A stretch of 64,000 nt of DNA from the NCBI RefSeq assembly GCF_009740395.1, contig NZ_WOXT01000001.1:1-64000 (forward strand), read 5' to 3'. Position 1 is the stretch's first letter. The number at the start of each line of letters is the position of its first letter. Both the position numbers and the translations under genes were made by a program. This DNA is from Noviluteimonas gilva (GTDB lineage Bacteria; Pseudomonadota; Gammaproteobacteria; Xanthomonadales; Xanthomonadaceae). The notes beneath the pieces are model-generated. The model had not been told where the DNA came from. It did not search any database and was given only the letters and a program-made list of their open reading frames with translations. Below are positions 29,318 to 41,936 of the stretch, piece after piece.

Positions 29318-30040
29318 ATGGCGCGGTGGATGTGGGGGGCGCTCAACGCGCTGCAGGCGGTTTTCATGGTCGTGGTCACCCTGGTGGGGTTCCCGGTCGC
29401 CCTGGTCCTGAGCGTGTTGCTCGGTCCGCGGATGCCGCTGCGCCTGGCGGCCTGGTACTGGTCGCCGCTGTTGTTCGCCGGCGCGGGCGCGAAGCTCGAG
29501 GTCGAGGGCGCCGAACGCATCGATTGGTCCAGGCCGATGGTGCTCGTCGCCAACCATCAGTCGATGATCGACATCCCGTCCTTGTTCCGCGCCGTGCCCG
29601 TGCCCTTGCGCTTCGTGCTCAAGCGCGAAGTCGCGTCGGTCCCGATCGTGGGTTGGTACGCGCGGATGATGGGCATGGTGTTCATCGATCGCGGCAACGC
29701 GCGCGATGCCCGGCGCAAGCTCGGCGCCGCGGCCGACAAATTGCGCGGCAATGCGACGTTCGCGGCCTTCCCCGAAGGCACGCGCAGCAAGGACGGCGTG
29801 GTCGGTCCGTTCAAGGCCGGCGCCCTGCAGCTGGCGCTGGAAGCCGGCGTGCAGGTGTTGCCCGTGGCGATCGACGGCGCGGGCAAGGTGTTGCCGCCCG
29901 CGGGGTTCATCGTGCGGCCGGGCACCATCCGCGTGCGCTTCGGCACGCCGATCGACACCGCGGGCCTGCAGGCGAACGAGCGGAACGCGCTGACGCAGCG
30001 CGCGCGCGAACAGATCGTGGCGCTGCTCGGCCAAACCTGA
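29318..30040 (+). CDS. 1-acyl-sn-glycerol-3-phosphate acyltransferase family protein
   Basis: A membrane-associated PlsC-type acyltransferase; in phospholipid synthesis such enzymes acylate lysophosphatidic acid. It has 240 residues from ATG 29318, with a second in-frame ATG 12 bases in. The N-terminal hydrophobic span is [20 protein letters not shown]. The catalytic motif I is NHQSMID (His and Asp of H-x4-D), followed by [20 protein letters not shown]. Motif III is [10 protein letters not shown] and motif IV is [10 protein letters not shown]. It is 4 bases upstream of the saccharopine-dehydrogenase-like gene and divergent from clpB. Confidence 0.93.
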   Translation: MARWMWGALNALQAVFMVVVTLVGFPVALVLSVLLGPRMPLRLAAWYWSPLLFAGAGAKLEVEGAERIDWSRPMVLVANHQSMIDIPSLFRAVPVPLRFVLKREVASVPIVGWYARMMGMVFIDRGNARDARRKLGAAADKLRGNATFAAFPEGTRSKDGVVGPFKAGALQLALEAGVQVLPVAIDGAGKVLPPAGFIVRPGTIRVRFGTPIDTAGLQANERNALTQRAREQIVALLGQT

Positions 30041-30044
30041 CGCG

Positions 30045-31163
30045 ATGACCTTCCGCGTCCTCGTCCTCGGCGGTTACGGCCAATTCGGCCGGCGCATCGT
30101 CGAAGCGTTGGCGGGCGATGCGGACATGGCGGTGATCGTCGCGGGGCGTGATGTCGCGCAAGCCTCCGCGTTGTGCGATGCGTTGCGGCCGACCGCGCGC
30201 GCGACGCTCGAAGCCGAAGCGATCGACATCACGGGCGGCTTCGACGAAGCATTGCGTCGCGCGCGTCCCGATCTGGTCATCCACACGGCCGGGCCGTTCC
30301 AGGCGCAGGGATACGACGTCGCGCGTGCAACCTTGGGCTTCGGTGCGCATTACGTCGATCTCGCGGATGGGCGCGCGTTCGTCGAAGGGTTCGACGCGCT
30401 CGATGCATTGGCGAAATCCTGCGGCCGACGCGCGATCACCGGCGCGAGCAGCGTGCCCGGCATCAGCGCGGCGGTGATCGAAGCGCACGCGGATCGGTTC
30501 GCGACGCTCGAAACCGTCGAATCGGGCATCAGCCCCGGCAACCGCACGGAACGGGGATTGGCGACGACGCGCGCGATCCTGGGTTACGTCGGGCGTCCGT
30601 TCATGGCGAAGGTCGACGGTGCGTTCCGCCGCGTGCATGGGTGGCAGTCGTTGCGGCGCGAGACGTTCGAAGGCGTCGGCGCGCGTTGGTTCGCGCGGTG
30701 CGAAGTGCCGGATGTCGGTGTGTTGCCGCGGCGTTATCCGCAGTTGCGTACGTGCGATTTCCGCGCGGGGCTCGAATTGCGCCGCATGCATTTCGGCTTG
30801 TGGTGCGCGAGTTGGTTCGTGCGTGCGGGGCTGTATTCGCGTTTGCCCGATCGCGCCGAAATTCTGCTGGCGATCAGCGAACGCTGGTTGTCGAGCGGCA
30901 GCGATATCGGGCTGATGTATGTCGACATGTGCGGCCGCGGGCACGACGGCGCGCCATTGCGCTTGCGATGGACGATCGTCGCGCGCGAGGGCACGGGCCC
31001 GCGCATTCCTGCGACACCGGCGGTCGTCCTCGCGCGCAAGCTCGCACGCGGAACGCTGACCGGCAGTGGTGCGACGGCGTGCCTGGATCTATTCACGCTG
31101 CAGGCGTGCGTGGACGCGCTCGACGATCCCGCGATCACGACATCGCTGACGACGCTGCCTTAA
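30045..31163 (+). CDS. saccharopine dehydrogenase-like NAD(P)-binding protein
   Basis: The 372-residue protein opens with a Rossmann motif (VLVLGGYGQFGRRIVEAL, G-x-G-x-x-G) and a YVDLADGRAFVEGFDALDAL segment, matching the saccharopine dehydrogenase N-terminal domain. True lysine enzymes are distinct, and many such proteins are annotated only as 'saccharopine dehydrogenase NADP-binding'. The C-terminal half has no recognised domain. It begins 4 bases after the acyltransferase stop, and its end overlaps the convergent DCC gene by 4 bases. Proteins of this type sometimes carry or neighbour DUF4166, as here at 31557 on the facing strand, so the two may work together. Confidence 0.85.
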   Translation: MTFRVLVLGGYGQFGRRIVEALAGDADMAVIVAGRDVAQASALCDALRPTARATLEAEAIDITGGFDEALRRARPDLVIHTAGPFQAQGYDVARATLGFGAHYVDLADGRAFVEGFDALDALAKSCGRRAITGASSVPGISAAVIEAHADRFATLETVESGISPGNRTERGLATTRAILGYVGRPFMAKVDGAFRRVHGWQSLRRETFEGVGARWFARCEVPDVGVLPRRYPQLRTCDFRAGLELRRMHFGLWCASWFVRAGLYSRLPDRAEILLAISERWLSSGSDIGLMYVDMCGRGHDGAPLRLRWTIVAREGTGPRIPATPAVVLARKLARGTLTGSGATACLDLFTLQACVDALDDPAITTSLTTLP

Positions 31164-31570
31164 TCCAGGAAACGATGCGCCTCGTGCGGCGCAGGCACGC
31201 GACACGCCGCGTGCTGCCCGAACCAACGATAGCGATTGCGTGCGACCAGCCGATACAAGCGGTCGCGCAGCGACTTCGGGATCACGCGCATCGCGTGCGC
31301 CACGCGCCATGCACCGCCGAGGCCGGCGACAACGCGGGCAATCGCGTCCGTATCCCGATGCGCGCCTTGCGCATCGATCAACAGGAACGACGACGGATCG
31401 TCAGGATCCAGCCCATGCGCCGCGAGCAACGCACGCCCGTTTGCGCCCTGCATCGCCGCGAAGCGATAACGCGCCCGGCCGTCATGCCGCAGCAGGAAAT
31501 CCACCCAGCCGTTGCACAGCACGCAGGTGCCGTCGAACACGATCGTCGCGGTGGCGTCAGGCCTGTTCAA
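31160..31570 (-). CDS. DCC-family thiol-disulfide oxidoreductase (DUF393)
   Basis: A thioredoxin-like small protein of 136 residues with the family motif FDGTCVLCNGWVDFLLRHD: D13, C16 and C19 form the DxxCxxC that names the family. FAAMQGANGRALLAAHGLD and the late RDRLYRLVARNRYRWFG helix also fit. No ATG is suitable. TTG at 31570 is chosen because GAGG lies about eight bases before it and it puts the domain at the N-terminus. This start overlaps the DUF4166 stop by 14 bases. The physiological partner is unknown. Confidence 0.85.
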   Translation of the reverse strand: MNRPDATATIVFDGTCVLCNGWVDFLLRHDGRARYRFAAMQGANGRALLAAHGLDPDDPSSFLLIDAQGAHRDTDAIARVVAGLGGAWRVAHAMRVIPKSLRDRLYRLVARNRYRWFGQHAACRVPAPHEAHRFLD

Positions 31571-32120
31571 GCCAGCCCTCGTAACGAATGATGCGGCCGA
31601 TCCACGGCAGCGCGGCTTCCACGAGGGATTCGAAGCGCTCACCGTTCTGGCGTTCGCGGCAGCGCACGCGTGCGAACCACGTCGGCGGCAGCGGAATGAC
31701 GCCGAGCAAGCGCACGCCGGTGGTCGCCCACAGTAGTTCGCCGTCGTGTTCGCCGAGCGAGAAATAGAACTCGACCAGGCCGAGTTTCTCGACCAGTCGA
31801 TCGTTCCACGCGCGATAACGCGACGCCATGCGCGCGCCGCCGAAATCGCGGCGCCAGGTTTCGCCATCGCCGTCGGGCGCCAGCGTCACTTGCGTCGGGA
31901 CGTTCGTGGCCGAGGGCGGAAGCTGCGTGGTCAATGCGAAGAACGGCACGAGCCAATGCGTGCCGCGCGTGATCGTCGCTTCGCCGCGCCAAACGGTCTC
32001 GCGTTCGACGGTGTGCAGCGCGCGGACTTGCGGCGCGAGGCGATCGAATTGTTCGCGCAGGACGCGGCGGAAAAGGGTCGTGGTCAAAGCGCGTATCTGC
32101 CGAGCCAGTGCCCGCTCCAT
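31557..32120 (-). CDS. DUF4166 domain protein
   Basis: A cytosolic protein of 187 residues from ATG 32120; a TTG at 32087 that overlaps the upstream stop as TTGA would give 176 residues and begins right at the domain (LTTTLFRRVLREQFDRLAPQ). Features of the family are the early FRRVL..F..L.P.VR.LH pattern, a GTHWLVPFFALTTQLPPS segment, and the RDFGGARMASRYRAWNDRL region. The function of DUF4166 is unknown; it is often linked or fused to saccharopine-dehydrogenase-like proteins, and the gene at 30045 is one. It overlaps both neighbours. Confidence 0.8.
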   Translation of the reverse strand: MERALARQIRALTTTLFRRVLREQFDRLAPQVRALHTVERETVWRGEATITRGTHWLVPFFALTTQLPPSATNVPTQVTLAPDGDGETWRRDFGGARMASRYRAWNDRLVEKLGLVEFYFSLGEHDGELLWATTGVRLLGVIPLPPTWFARVRCRERQNGERFESLVEAALPWIGRIIRYEGWLEQA

Positions 32121-32422
32121 TCCAGGGTATAGCGATCGCATTCGAATTGCAGGCGCCCGGTCGGCTTGCACGTGCGGGGCACCGCGTCGATGGGCGCGTC
32201 GTACTCGAACCACGAGATGTTGACGTCGAGGTTGGACGTCAGGTCGATGTTCGACGCGGATGCCGGAAGATCTTCGGGGAGCCAATGGCCGATCTCGGGG
32301 CGCGCTTGCTCGTAGGTCGCGAACGAACGCTCGTCCTCGTAGTCGGACCAGCGGACCGCGCCGTCCGCCAACATCGGCAGGCCGACGACGACCAGGACGA
32401 CCTTCGCAATCACCGAAGCCAT
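32084..32422 (-). CDS. hypothetical protein with N-terminal membrane anchor, 112 aa
   Basis: Function not recognised. The start at 32422 overlaps the pgeF stop by 13 bases. Residues 4-22 ([19 protein letters not shown]) form a hydrophobic anchor or signal sequence. The rest is acidic and Trp/Tyr-rich (LPEDLPASASNIDLTSNLDV, then SWFEYDAPI) with two cysteines (CKPTGRLQFEC). It is probably periplasmic. It belongs to a four-gene overlapping run rluD-pgeF-this-DUF4166-DCC. Confidence 0.65.
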   Translation of the reverse strand: MASVIAKVVLVVVGLPMLADGAVRWSDYEDERSFATYEQARPEIGHWLPEDLPASASNIDLTSNLDVNISWFEYDAPIDAVPRTCKPTGRLQFECDRYTLEWSGHWLGRYAL

Positions 32423-33135
32423 GCAATTGTCGCCATGCGTCCTGTCGTTTGATCCCGGCGGTGCGAGAAGTAGCTTGCGTCGGCGATCGTATCGAATCCG
32501 CCACCATGGACATCGGTCACGCCCGCGACCGCGAGGCGTTGGCGCGCGAGCGCGTACAGGTCGACGCGCCAGTGCCCTTCGCGCGTGGAGACGAAGGCGG
32601 ATTCGGCCGCCGGGTCGTGCGCGACGAAGGTGTCGTGCACTTCGCGGCCGATTTCGTAGGACTGCGGACCGGCGGCGGGGCCGAGCCAGGCGACGATGCC
32701 GTCGCGCGGGGTACGCATCGCGTCGAGCGTCGCTTCGAGGACGCCCGCGGCCAGCCCACGCCAGCCCGCGTGCGCGGCGGCGAGTTCGTCGCCGGCGCGC
32801 GAGGCGAAGACGACCGGCATGCAGTCGGCGGTGAGGATCGCCAGGACCGTGCCCGGCGTGCGCGTGAGCGCGGCATCGGCTTCGGGTTCCTCCATGTCCG
32901 GTTCGATCGCGACGCGGGTGCCGTGGACCTGTCGCAGCCAACGCGGCGCGGATGGCAGCGCGAAGCGTTGGACGAGATCCGCACGATTGCGTTCGACCGT
33001 CGCCGCGTCGTCCCCGCTGCGCAGGCCGAGGTTGAAGGTGTCGAAGGGCGCGAGCGAATGTCCGATGCCGTGGCGCTGCGTCGTGAACGCTTCGACGCGA
33101 TCCGACACCGGCCATTCCGCCCGCGTCGACGTCAT
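32410..33135 (-). CDS. pgeF: peptidoglycan editing factor PgeF (laccase domain)
   Basis: A YfiH/polyphenol-oxidase-family enzyme of 241 residues. In E. coli PgeF keeps L-serine out of the peptidoglycan stem. The motifs that define the family are present: LRQVHGTRV (metal-site His), [10 protein letters not shown] (Cys) and [16 protein letters not shown] (second His). It overlaps rluD by 4 bases, the usual neighbour. Confidence 0.96.
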   Translation of the reverse strand: MTSTRAEWPVSDRVEAFTTQRHGIGHSLAPFDTFNLGLRSGDDAATVERNRADLVQRFALPSAPRWLRQVHGTRVAIEPDMEEPEADAALTRTPGTVLAILTADCMPVVFASRAGDELAAAHAGWRGLAAGVLEATLDAMRTPRDGIVAWLGPAAGPQSYEIGREVHDTFVAHDPAAESAFVSTREGHWRVDLYALARQRLAVAGVTDVHGGGFDTIADASYFSHRRDQTTGRMATIAWLR

Positions 33136-34121
33136 CGACCGGACTCCGTCGCCGAGCGCTGATCGTCGCGCAGCGCATCCATCAACTGGCGCATGTCGGC
33201 CGGCACCGGCGCGGTGCAGCGGATCGGCTCACCCGACACGGGATGCGCGAATTCCAGCGTTTCGGCATGCAGCGCCTGGCGCTTGAAGCCGCGCAGGGCT
33301 TCGATCAGCTCCGGCGTCGCGCCGCGCGGCAGCTTCAGCGGGCCGCCGTACAGGGGATCGCCGACGATCGGGTGCTTCAGATGCGCCATGTGCACGCGGA
33401 TCTGGTGCGTGCGGCCCGTTTCCAGGCGGCATTCGAGCGCGGTGTGCGCGCGGAAGCGTTCGCGCAGGCGGTAGTGCGTGATCGCTTCGCGGCCGTCTTC
33501 GCGCACGGCCATGCGGATGCGGTCGCGCGGGTGGCGGTCGATCGCCGCGTTCGCGGTGCCGCCGGACACCAGCGCGCCGACCACGACGGCCAGGTACTGG
33601 CGATGCACGCCGCGCGCGGAGAGTTGTTCGACCAGCGCGGTGTGCGCTTCGAGCGTGCGCGCGACGACCATGACCCCGGAGGTGTCCTTGTCGAGGCGGT
33701 GCACGATGCCCGCACGTGGCAGGTTGGCCAGCGCCGGATCGCGATGCAGCAGCGCGTTCACCAGCGTGCCGGCCGGATTGCCGGCGCCGGGATGGACCAC
33801 CAGTCCCGCGGGCTTGTCGAGGACGAAGACGGCCGGATCCTCGTACAGGACATCGAGCGGGATGTCCTCGGCCACCGCGTGGGTCTGCACTTCCAGGACC
33901 ACGGTGAGGGACACCGACTCGCCGCCGCGGACCGGATCGCGCCCGCGCACGAGGCGGCCGTCGAGCAGCACATCGCCCGTCTTGATCCACTCCGAAAGCC
34001 GCGATCGCGAGAATTCGGGGAACAAATCGGCCACGACGGCGTCGAATCGACGGCCTGCGGCCTCGTCGGGGACGACGGCGGTGCGCGTGGGCTCGCCCGC
34101 GGCTTGATCGTTGGGTGTCAT
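33132..34121 (-). CDS. rluD: 23S rRNA pseudouridine synthase RluD
   Basis: Isomerises uridines 1911, 1915 and 1917 of helix 69 in 23S rRNA (E. coli numbering), a role required for ribosome assembly. The 329 residues have an N-terminal S4 RNA-binding domain ([21 protein letters not shown]) and the catalytic motif [20 protein letters not shown] with the conserved Asp. [20 protein letters not shown] is also conserved in the RluA family. It diverges from bamD and leads into pgeF. Confidence 0.97.
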   Translation of the reverse strand: MTPNDQAAGEPTRTAVVPDEAAGRRFDAVVADLFPEFSRSRLSEWIKTGDVLLDGRLVRGRDPVRGGESVSLTVVLEVQTHAVAEDIPLDVLYEDPAVFVLDKPAGLVVHPGAGNPAGTLVNALLHRDPALANLPRAGIVHRLDKDTSGVMVVARTLEAHTALVEQLSARGVHRQYLAVVVGALVSGGTANAAIDRHPRDRIRMAVREDGREAITHYRLRERFRAHTALECRLETGRTHQIRVHMAHLKHPIVGDPLYGGPLKLPRGATPELIEALRGFKRQALHAETLEFAHPVSGEPIRCTAPVPADMRQLMDALRDDQRSATESGR

Positions 34122-34234
34122 CGGTACTCCGGTTCAGCCGCCGGAGGCATGGCCCGGTCCGGCGTGGTTCTTTGGACTGGTATTATCGGCCCTTCGTGCC
34201 TTCCCGGCGCCCCTCACGAACCTGCGTCCCGCCC

Positions 34235-35104
34235 ATGACCCCACGTTCCATGCTGCGCCGCCCCCTCCTCCTCCTCCTGCTCGCGGCCCTGGTGCTGTCG
34301 ATGTCGGGCTGCGGCTCGATCAGCAAGCTCTGGAAGAAGAAGGACGCCAACGAGGGCCAGCCGGTCGAGGCGCTGTACGACAAGGCGCACGAGCAAATGC
34401 GCGAAGAGCGCTGGGCCAGCGCCACGGAAACCTGGCAGCGCCTCATCGCCCAGTACCCGTACGGGCCGTACACCGAGCAGGCGCTGATGGAAATGGCGTA
34501 TGCCGAGTTCAAGTCGGGCAAGCACGACGATGCGGTGTCGACCATCGACCGCTTCATCCGCACCTACCCCACGCACAAGAACATCGCCTACTTCTATTAC
34601 CTGCGCGGCCTGTCCAACGCCACGCGCAACGCGATCTTCCTGGCGCGCGTGTTCTCGCTGCAGACCTCCAACCGCGATCTCAGCACGCCGATGCAGGCGT
34701 ACAACGATTTCTCGATCGTGGTCGAGCGCTATCCGAACAGCCGCTACGCCGCCGATGCCGCGCAGCGCATGATTTCGCTGCGCAACCTGTTCGCCAAGCA
34801 CGAACTCGACACCGCCGTGTATTACCTGCGCCGCGGCGCGGACGTCGCCGCGATCACGCGCGCCAAGTACCTGCTGGAAACCTACCCGCAGAGCTCGTCG
34901 CAGGACGACGCGGTCGCCGCGCTGATCGTGGGTTACGAACACATCGGCAACGATGCGCTCGCCGCCGACGCCAAGCGCGTGCTGCAGGCGAACGATCCCG
35001 ACCACCCGTATTTCTCGGGCGATTGGCCGGATTACCCGTCGACGTTCCGCCGCCTCAACCCGTTCTCGGGCGAGAAGTCGGGCGCGGAGCACGACGAGGA
35101 CTGA
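34235..35104 (+). CDS. bamD: outer membrane protein assembly factor BamD
   Basis: An essential lipoprotein of the BAM complex that inserts beta-barrels into the outer membrane. ATG 34235 (or 34250) starts the 289-residue protein; the longer upstream frame is not supported. The lipoprotein signal is LLLLLLAALVLSMSGC, followed by a Lys-rich linker. Five TPR-like repeats follow (LYDKAHEQMREERWASATET, ALMEMAYAEFKSGKHDDAVS, YYLRRGADVAAITRAKYLLE). It diverges from rluD, the usual arrangement, and ends at a clear terminator. Confidence 0.97.
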   Translation: MTPRSMLRRPLLLLLLAALVLSMSGCGSISKLWKKKDANEGQPVEALYDKAHEQMREERWASATETWQRLIAQYPYGPYTEQALMEMAYAEFKSGKHDDAVSTIDRFIRTYPTHKNIAYFYYLRGLSNATRNAIFLARVFSLQTSNRDLSTPMQAYNDFSIVVERYPNSRYAADAAQRMISLRNLFAKHELDTAVYYLRRGADVAAITRAKYLLETYPQSSSQDDAVAALIVGYEHIGNDALAADAKRVLQANDPDHPYFSGDWPDYPSTFRRLNPFSGEKSGAEHDED

Positions 35105-35120
35105 GGTCTTCGCGACGCAC

Positions 35121-35152
35121 AAAAAAACGGCGCCTTCGGGCGCCGTTTTTGT
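35121..35152. terminator. bidirectional intrinsic terminator between bamD and nadE
   Basis: ACGGCGCC-TTCG-GGCGCCGT is an 8-bp GC stem with a UUCG loop, flanked by A7 on the left and T5-G-T3 on the right. It thus has a T-tract on either strand. It serves the convergent plus-strand bamD and minus-strand nadE. Confidence 0.93.
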
Positions 35153-35169
35153 TTCAGCCCTCGCCGGCG

Positions 35170-36813
35170 TCAGCCGTATCCGTTCGTGATCGGATAGCGG
35201 CGTTCGCGACCGAAGGCGCGACGCGAGACCTTAGGCCCCGGCGCCGCCTGGTGGCGCTTCCATTCGCTGATGCGGACCAGGCGCACGACGCGCTCGACCG
35301 TCTCCGCGCTGAAACCGGCCGCAATGATTTCTTCCGGCGATTGCTCCAGGTCGACGTGGCGCATCAGGATCGCGTCGAGCACGTCGTACGGCGGCAACGA
35401 ATCCTGGTCCTTCTGGTTTTCGCGCAGTTCCGCCGAGGGCGGGCGTTCGATCACGGCGGGCGGAATCACCATGCCGCCGTTGGGCGCCGAACCGCTGGCG
35501 GCATTGCGCCAGCGCGCGAGCGCGAAGACTTCGGTCTTGTACAGATCCTTGATCGGCGCGTAGCCGCCGCACATGTCGCCGTAGATCGTCGCGTAACCCA
35601 CCGCGTACTCGCTCTTGTTGCCGGTCGTGAGCAACAGGCCGCCGAGCTTGTTCGCCAGCGCCATGAGAAGTACGCCGCGGCTGCGCGACTGCAGGTTCTC
35701 TTCGGTGACATCCACCGGCTTGCCGTCGAACAACGGCGCGAGCGCTTCGAGGAAGCCTTCGAACGGTTTCTCGATCGACACCGCTTCCAGCTTCACGCCG
35801 AGCGCGGCGCATTGTTCGGCCGCCAGATCGTTCGACATGTCCGCGGTGTAGCGCGACGGCAGCCGCACCGCGGTGACGTTCTCCGGACCGAGCGCGTCGA
35901 CCGCGAGCGCGAGCACCATCGCCGAATCGATGCCGCCCGACAATCCGAGCCACACCTTGCGGAAGCCGTTCTTGCCGCAGTAATCGCGGATGCCGCGCAC
36001 GATCGCGCGCCAGGCGAGCGCATCGCGGCTTTCCTCGTCTTCGACCGGCCACGACACCGGCACGAACTTGCGCGTGCCGCCGTCGAACTCCGCGACGAGC
36101 CAATGATCCTCGAACGCGCGCGCCGCCGGATGCACGTGGCCGTCGCCATCGGCGATGACCGACGCGCCGTCGAACACCACCGCGTCCTGCCCGCCGACAA
36201 CGTTGAGGTAGGCCAACGCGCAACCGGATTCGCGCACGCGATCGGCGATCAGCGCGTCGCGTTGCGCGTGCTTGTCGCGTTCGAACGGCGAAGCGTTGGG
36301 CACCAGCACGAGTTGCGCGCCGGCTTCCACCGTGCGCGCCAGCGGTTCGGGGAACCACAGGTCTTCGCAGATCACCACGCCCACGCGCGTGCCGTCGATT
36401 TCGAACACGCACGGCTCGCCATCGGGATCGACATCGAAATAGCGGCGCTCGTCGAACACCGCGTAGTTGGGCAACTCGCGCTTGCGATAGGTCTGCTCGA
36501 CCACGCCGTCGCGCAACACGCTCGCGGCGTTGTAGACGACCGCGCCGGCCGACTGTGGCCAGCCGACGACGGCGACGATGCCCGTCGCGGCCTGCGCGAT
36601 GCGCACGATCGCCGCTTCGCAATCGGCGAGGAAGCGCGGCCGCAGCAGTAGATCTTCGGGCGGATAGCCGCTGACGGCGAGTTCGGGGAACAACACGATG
36701 TCGGCACCGTGGAGGTCCCGCGCCTCGGCGATCAGGGCGGAGATGCGGTCGGCGTTCGCGGTCACCGCGCCCACCGGGAAGTCGAACTGCGCGAGCGCGA
36801 TGCGGAGCGTCAT
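35170..36813 (-). CDS. nadE: glutamine-dependent NAD+ synthase
   Basis: Amidates nicotinic acid adenine dinucleotide using glutamine-derived ammonia and ATP, the last step of NAD biosynthesis. The 547 residues carry an N-terminal nitrilase glutaminase with Glu in FPELAVSGYPPEDLL, Lys in the YRKRELPNYAVFDE region and nucleophilic Cys in VVICEDLWFPEP. The C-terminal synthetase has the PP-loop GLSGGIDSAMVLALAVDALG and NKSEYAVGYATIYGDMCGG. The two-domain form is usual in this group. Confidence 0.97.
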   Translation of the reverse strand: MTLRIALAQFDFPVGAVTANADRISALIAEARDLHGADIVLFPELAVSGYPPEDLLLRPRFLADCEAAIVRIAQAATGIVAVVGWPQSAGAVVYNAASVLRDGVVEQTYRKRELPNYAVFDERRYFDVDPDGEPCVFEIDGTRVGVVICEDLWFPEPLARTVEAGAQLVLVPNASPFERDKHAQRDALIADRVRESGCALAYLNVVGGQDAVVFDGASVIADGDGHVHPAARAFEDHWLVAEFDGGTRKFVPVSWPVEDEESRDALAWRAIVRGIRDYCGKNGFRKVWLGLSGGIDSAMVLALAVDALGPENVTAVRLPSRYTADMSNDLAAEQCAALGVKLEAVSIEKPFEGFLEALAPLFDGKPVDVTEENLQSRSRGVLLMALANKLGGLLLTTGNKSEYAVGYATIYGDMCGGYAPIKDLYKTEVFALARWRNAASGSAPNGGMVIPPAVIERPPSAELRENQKDQDSLPPYDVLDAILMRHVDLEQSPEEIIAAGFSAETVERVVRLVRISEWKRHQAAPGPKVSRRAFGRERRYPITNGYG

Positions 36814-36836
36814 GCGCGCAGTCTATCGAACCGGCG

Positions 36837-40574
<3,738 letters not shown>

Positions 40575-40631
40575 GCGTCTACTTCCCCCTGAGCGCGCGC
40601 GATGCTGACACCAATCGCGTGGAGCCGCTCT

Positions 40632-41690
40632 TCACGCGCCGTTGGAGCGATGCGCGGCGCGCAGGACCCGCAATCCGGCCTGTTCCCATTGCCGCGGCCC
40701 GCGCGCATTGGCGCAGGCGCGCTGCAAGCGCCCGTCCTCCCAGGCGACGAACACACTCGGGTCGATATACGACTTGCGACAGACCGCGGGCGTGTTTCCC
40801 AGGCGCTTGGCCACGCGATCGACGACGGTGTTGCAAAGCGCGTTCGCCACGCGCTGGTTGACGGACCCGTTGTCCTTCAGGGGCACCGCCTGGTCGGCGA
40901 GCAGGCGCAACGCCGACATCGTCCCGCCCCACGTGCGGAAGTCCTTCGCGGTGAAGTCCTCCCCCATCGCCTCGCGCAGGTAGTCGTTGACCGTGCCCGA
41001 GTCGACCGGCTGCGGCTTCCCGTCGTCGTCTTCGTACTGGAACAACTGCTGCCCCGGCAATTGCTGGATGCGACGCACCAGCCGAGTGAGCCGCGCGTCG
41101 TCGAGCACGATCTCGTGATCCTTCCCCGCCTTGCCACGGAACGCGATGCGCGCGCGCCCACCCTTGATGAATTCGATATGGCGATTGCGCAGCGTGGTCA
41201 GGCCGAAAGAGTTGTTGGTCTCGGCATACTCGTCGTTCCCCACGCGCACGAGCGTGCCACCAAGCAGAGCAACAACAATCGCGGCCACCTTCTCGCGCGG
41301 AAGCCCATCGAGCGCGAGATCGCGGCGCAACGCGCGCCTCAGCTTGGGAAGGGCTTTACCGAACGCCACGATGTGGTCGAACTTCTCGCTCCCCCGCACC
41401 TGCGACCATCGCGCGTGATAGCGATACTGCTTCCGCCCACGCGCATCGCGACCGGTCGCCTGGATGTGACCGCTGGGCCGGGCGCAGATCCAGACATCGG
41501 TCCACGCAGGCGGAACGGCGAGCTTGCGAATCCGCTCGAGCGTTGCCTTGTCGCGAACGTTGCGCCCTCTCGAATCGAGGTAAGCGAAAGACTTCCCTGC
41601 ACGCTTGCGCCGAATGCCTGCATCGGCATCGCAAACGTAGGTCAGGCCACCTTCGGCAGCGGATTTCGCGTTCGGGTCGACGTTGGGCAT
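40632..41690 (-). CDS. DNA topoisomerase IB (poxvirus type)
   Basis: Relaxes supercoils through a 3'-phosphotyrosyl intermediate without ATP. The 352-residue protein begins DPNAKSAAEGGLTYVCDADAG and has the catalytic core GRKQYRYHARW, RVGNDEYAETNNSFGLTTLR, the FRGKAGKDHEI beta hairpin and the nucleophile in CRKSYIDPSVF (Tyr308). The arginine/lysine/histidine residues of the IB site lie in GNDEYAETNNSFGLTTLR and DFRTWGGTMSA. It is a stand-alone gene downstream of an AT-rich hairpin. Confidence 0.94.
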   Translation of the reverse strand: MPNVDPNAKSAAEGGLTYVCDADAGIRRKRAGKSFAYLDSRGRNVRDKATLERIRKLAVPPAWTDVWICARPSGHIQATGRDARGRKQYRYHARWSQVRGSEKFDHIVAFGKALPKLRRALRRDLALDGLPREKVAAIVVALLGGTLVRVGNDEYAETNNSFGLTTLRNRHIEFIKGGRARIAFRGKAGKDHEIVLDDARLTRLVRRIQQLPGQQLFQYEDDDGKPQPVDSGTVNDYLREAMGEDFTAKDFRTWGGTMSALRLLADQAVPLKDNGSVNQRVANALCNTVVDRVAKRLGNTPAVCRKSYIDPSVFVAWEDGRLQRACANARGPRQWEQAGLRVLRAAHRSNGA

Positions 41691-41771
41691 CGACGCAGGC
41701 TGGGGGGTTTGGCGTCAAGCCTTTGTTAGGTTCCGGGTGCTCGACCATCATTGGCGCGCCGCCCGAACGTC

Positions 41772-41813
41772 GATGGTTCCAAATATTTTTTGGGAAAAAA
41801 ATTTGAAACCATC
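41772..41813 (-). promoter_or_regulatory. AT-rich hairpin upstream of topoisomerase IB
   Basis: The arms GATGGTTCCAAATATTTTTT (41772-41791) and a right arm ending GAAACCATC (to 41813) pair over about 19-20 bases with two mismatches around a GGG loop. In a genome this GC-rich, a run of A/T this long is striking. It lies 82 bases before the topoisomerase start. Read on the minus strand there is no T-run beyond the stem, so it may be regulatory or a mobile remnant. Confidence 0.5.
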
Positions 41814-41936
41814 AACGCTGGGGCATCACCTTGCGGGTCGCTTCGATCAGGGCAACACGCTCGAGCTTTCATTGGTGGGTGCGAAGCAAGCTTCGCACTG
41901 GCCGATCTTTTAGGGCGGAGCGCGCTGCCCTTCTGA

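Noticed and set aside
26578-30048. 1156-residue plus-strand open frame opposite clpB
   Set aside because: Long antisense frames are common in GC-rich genes; it has no recognisable domain, and it is the mirror of clpB codon bias.
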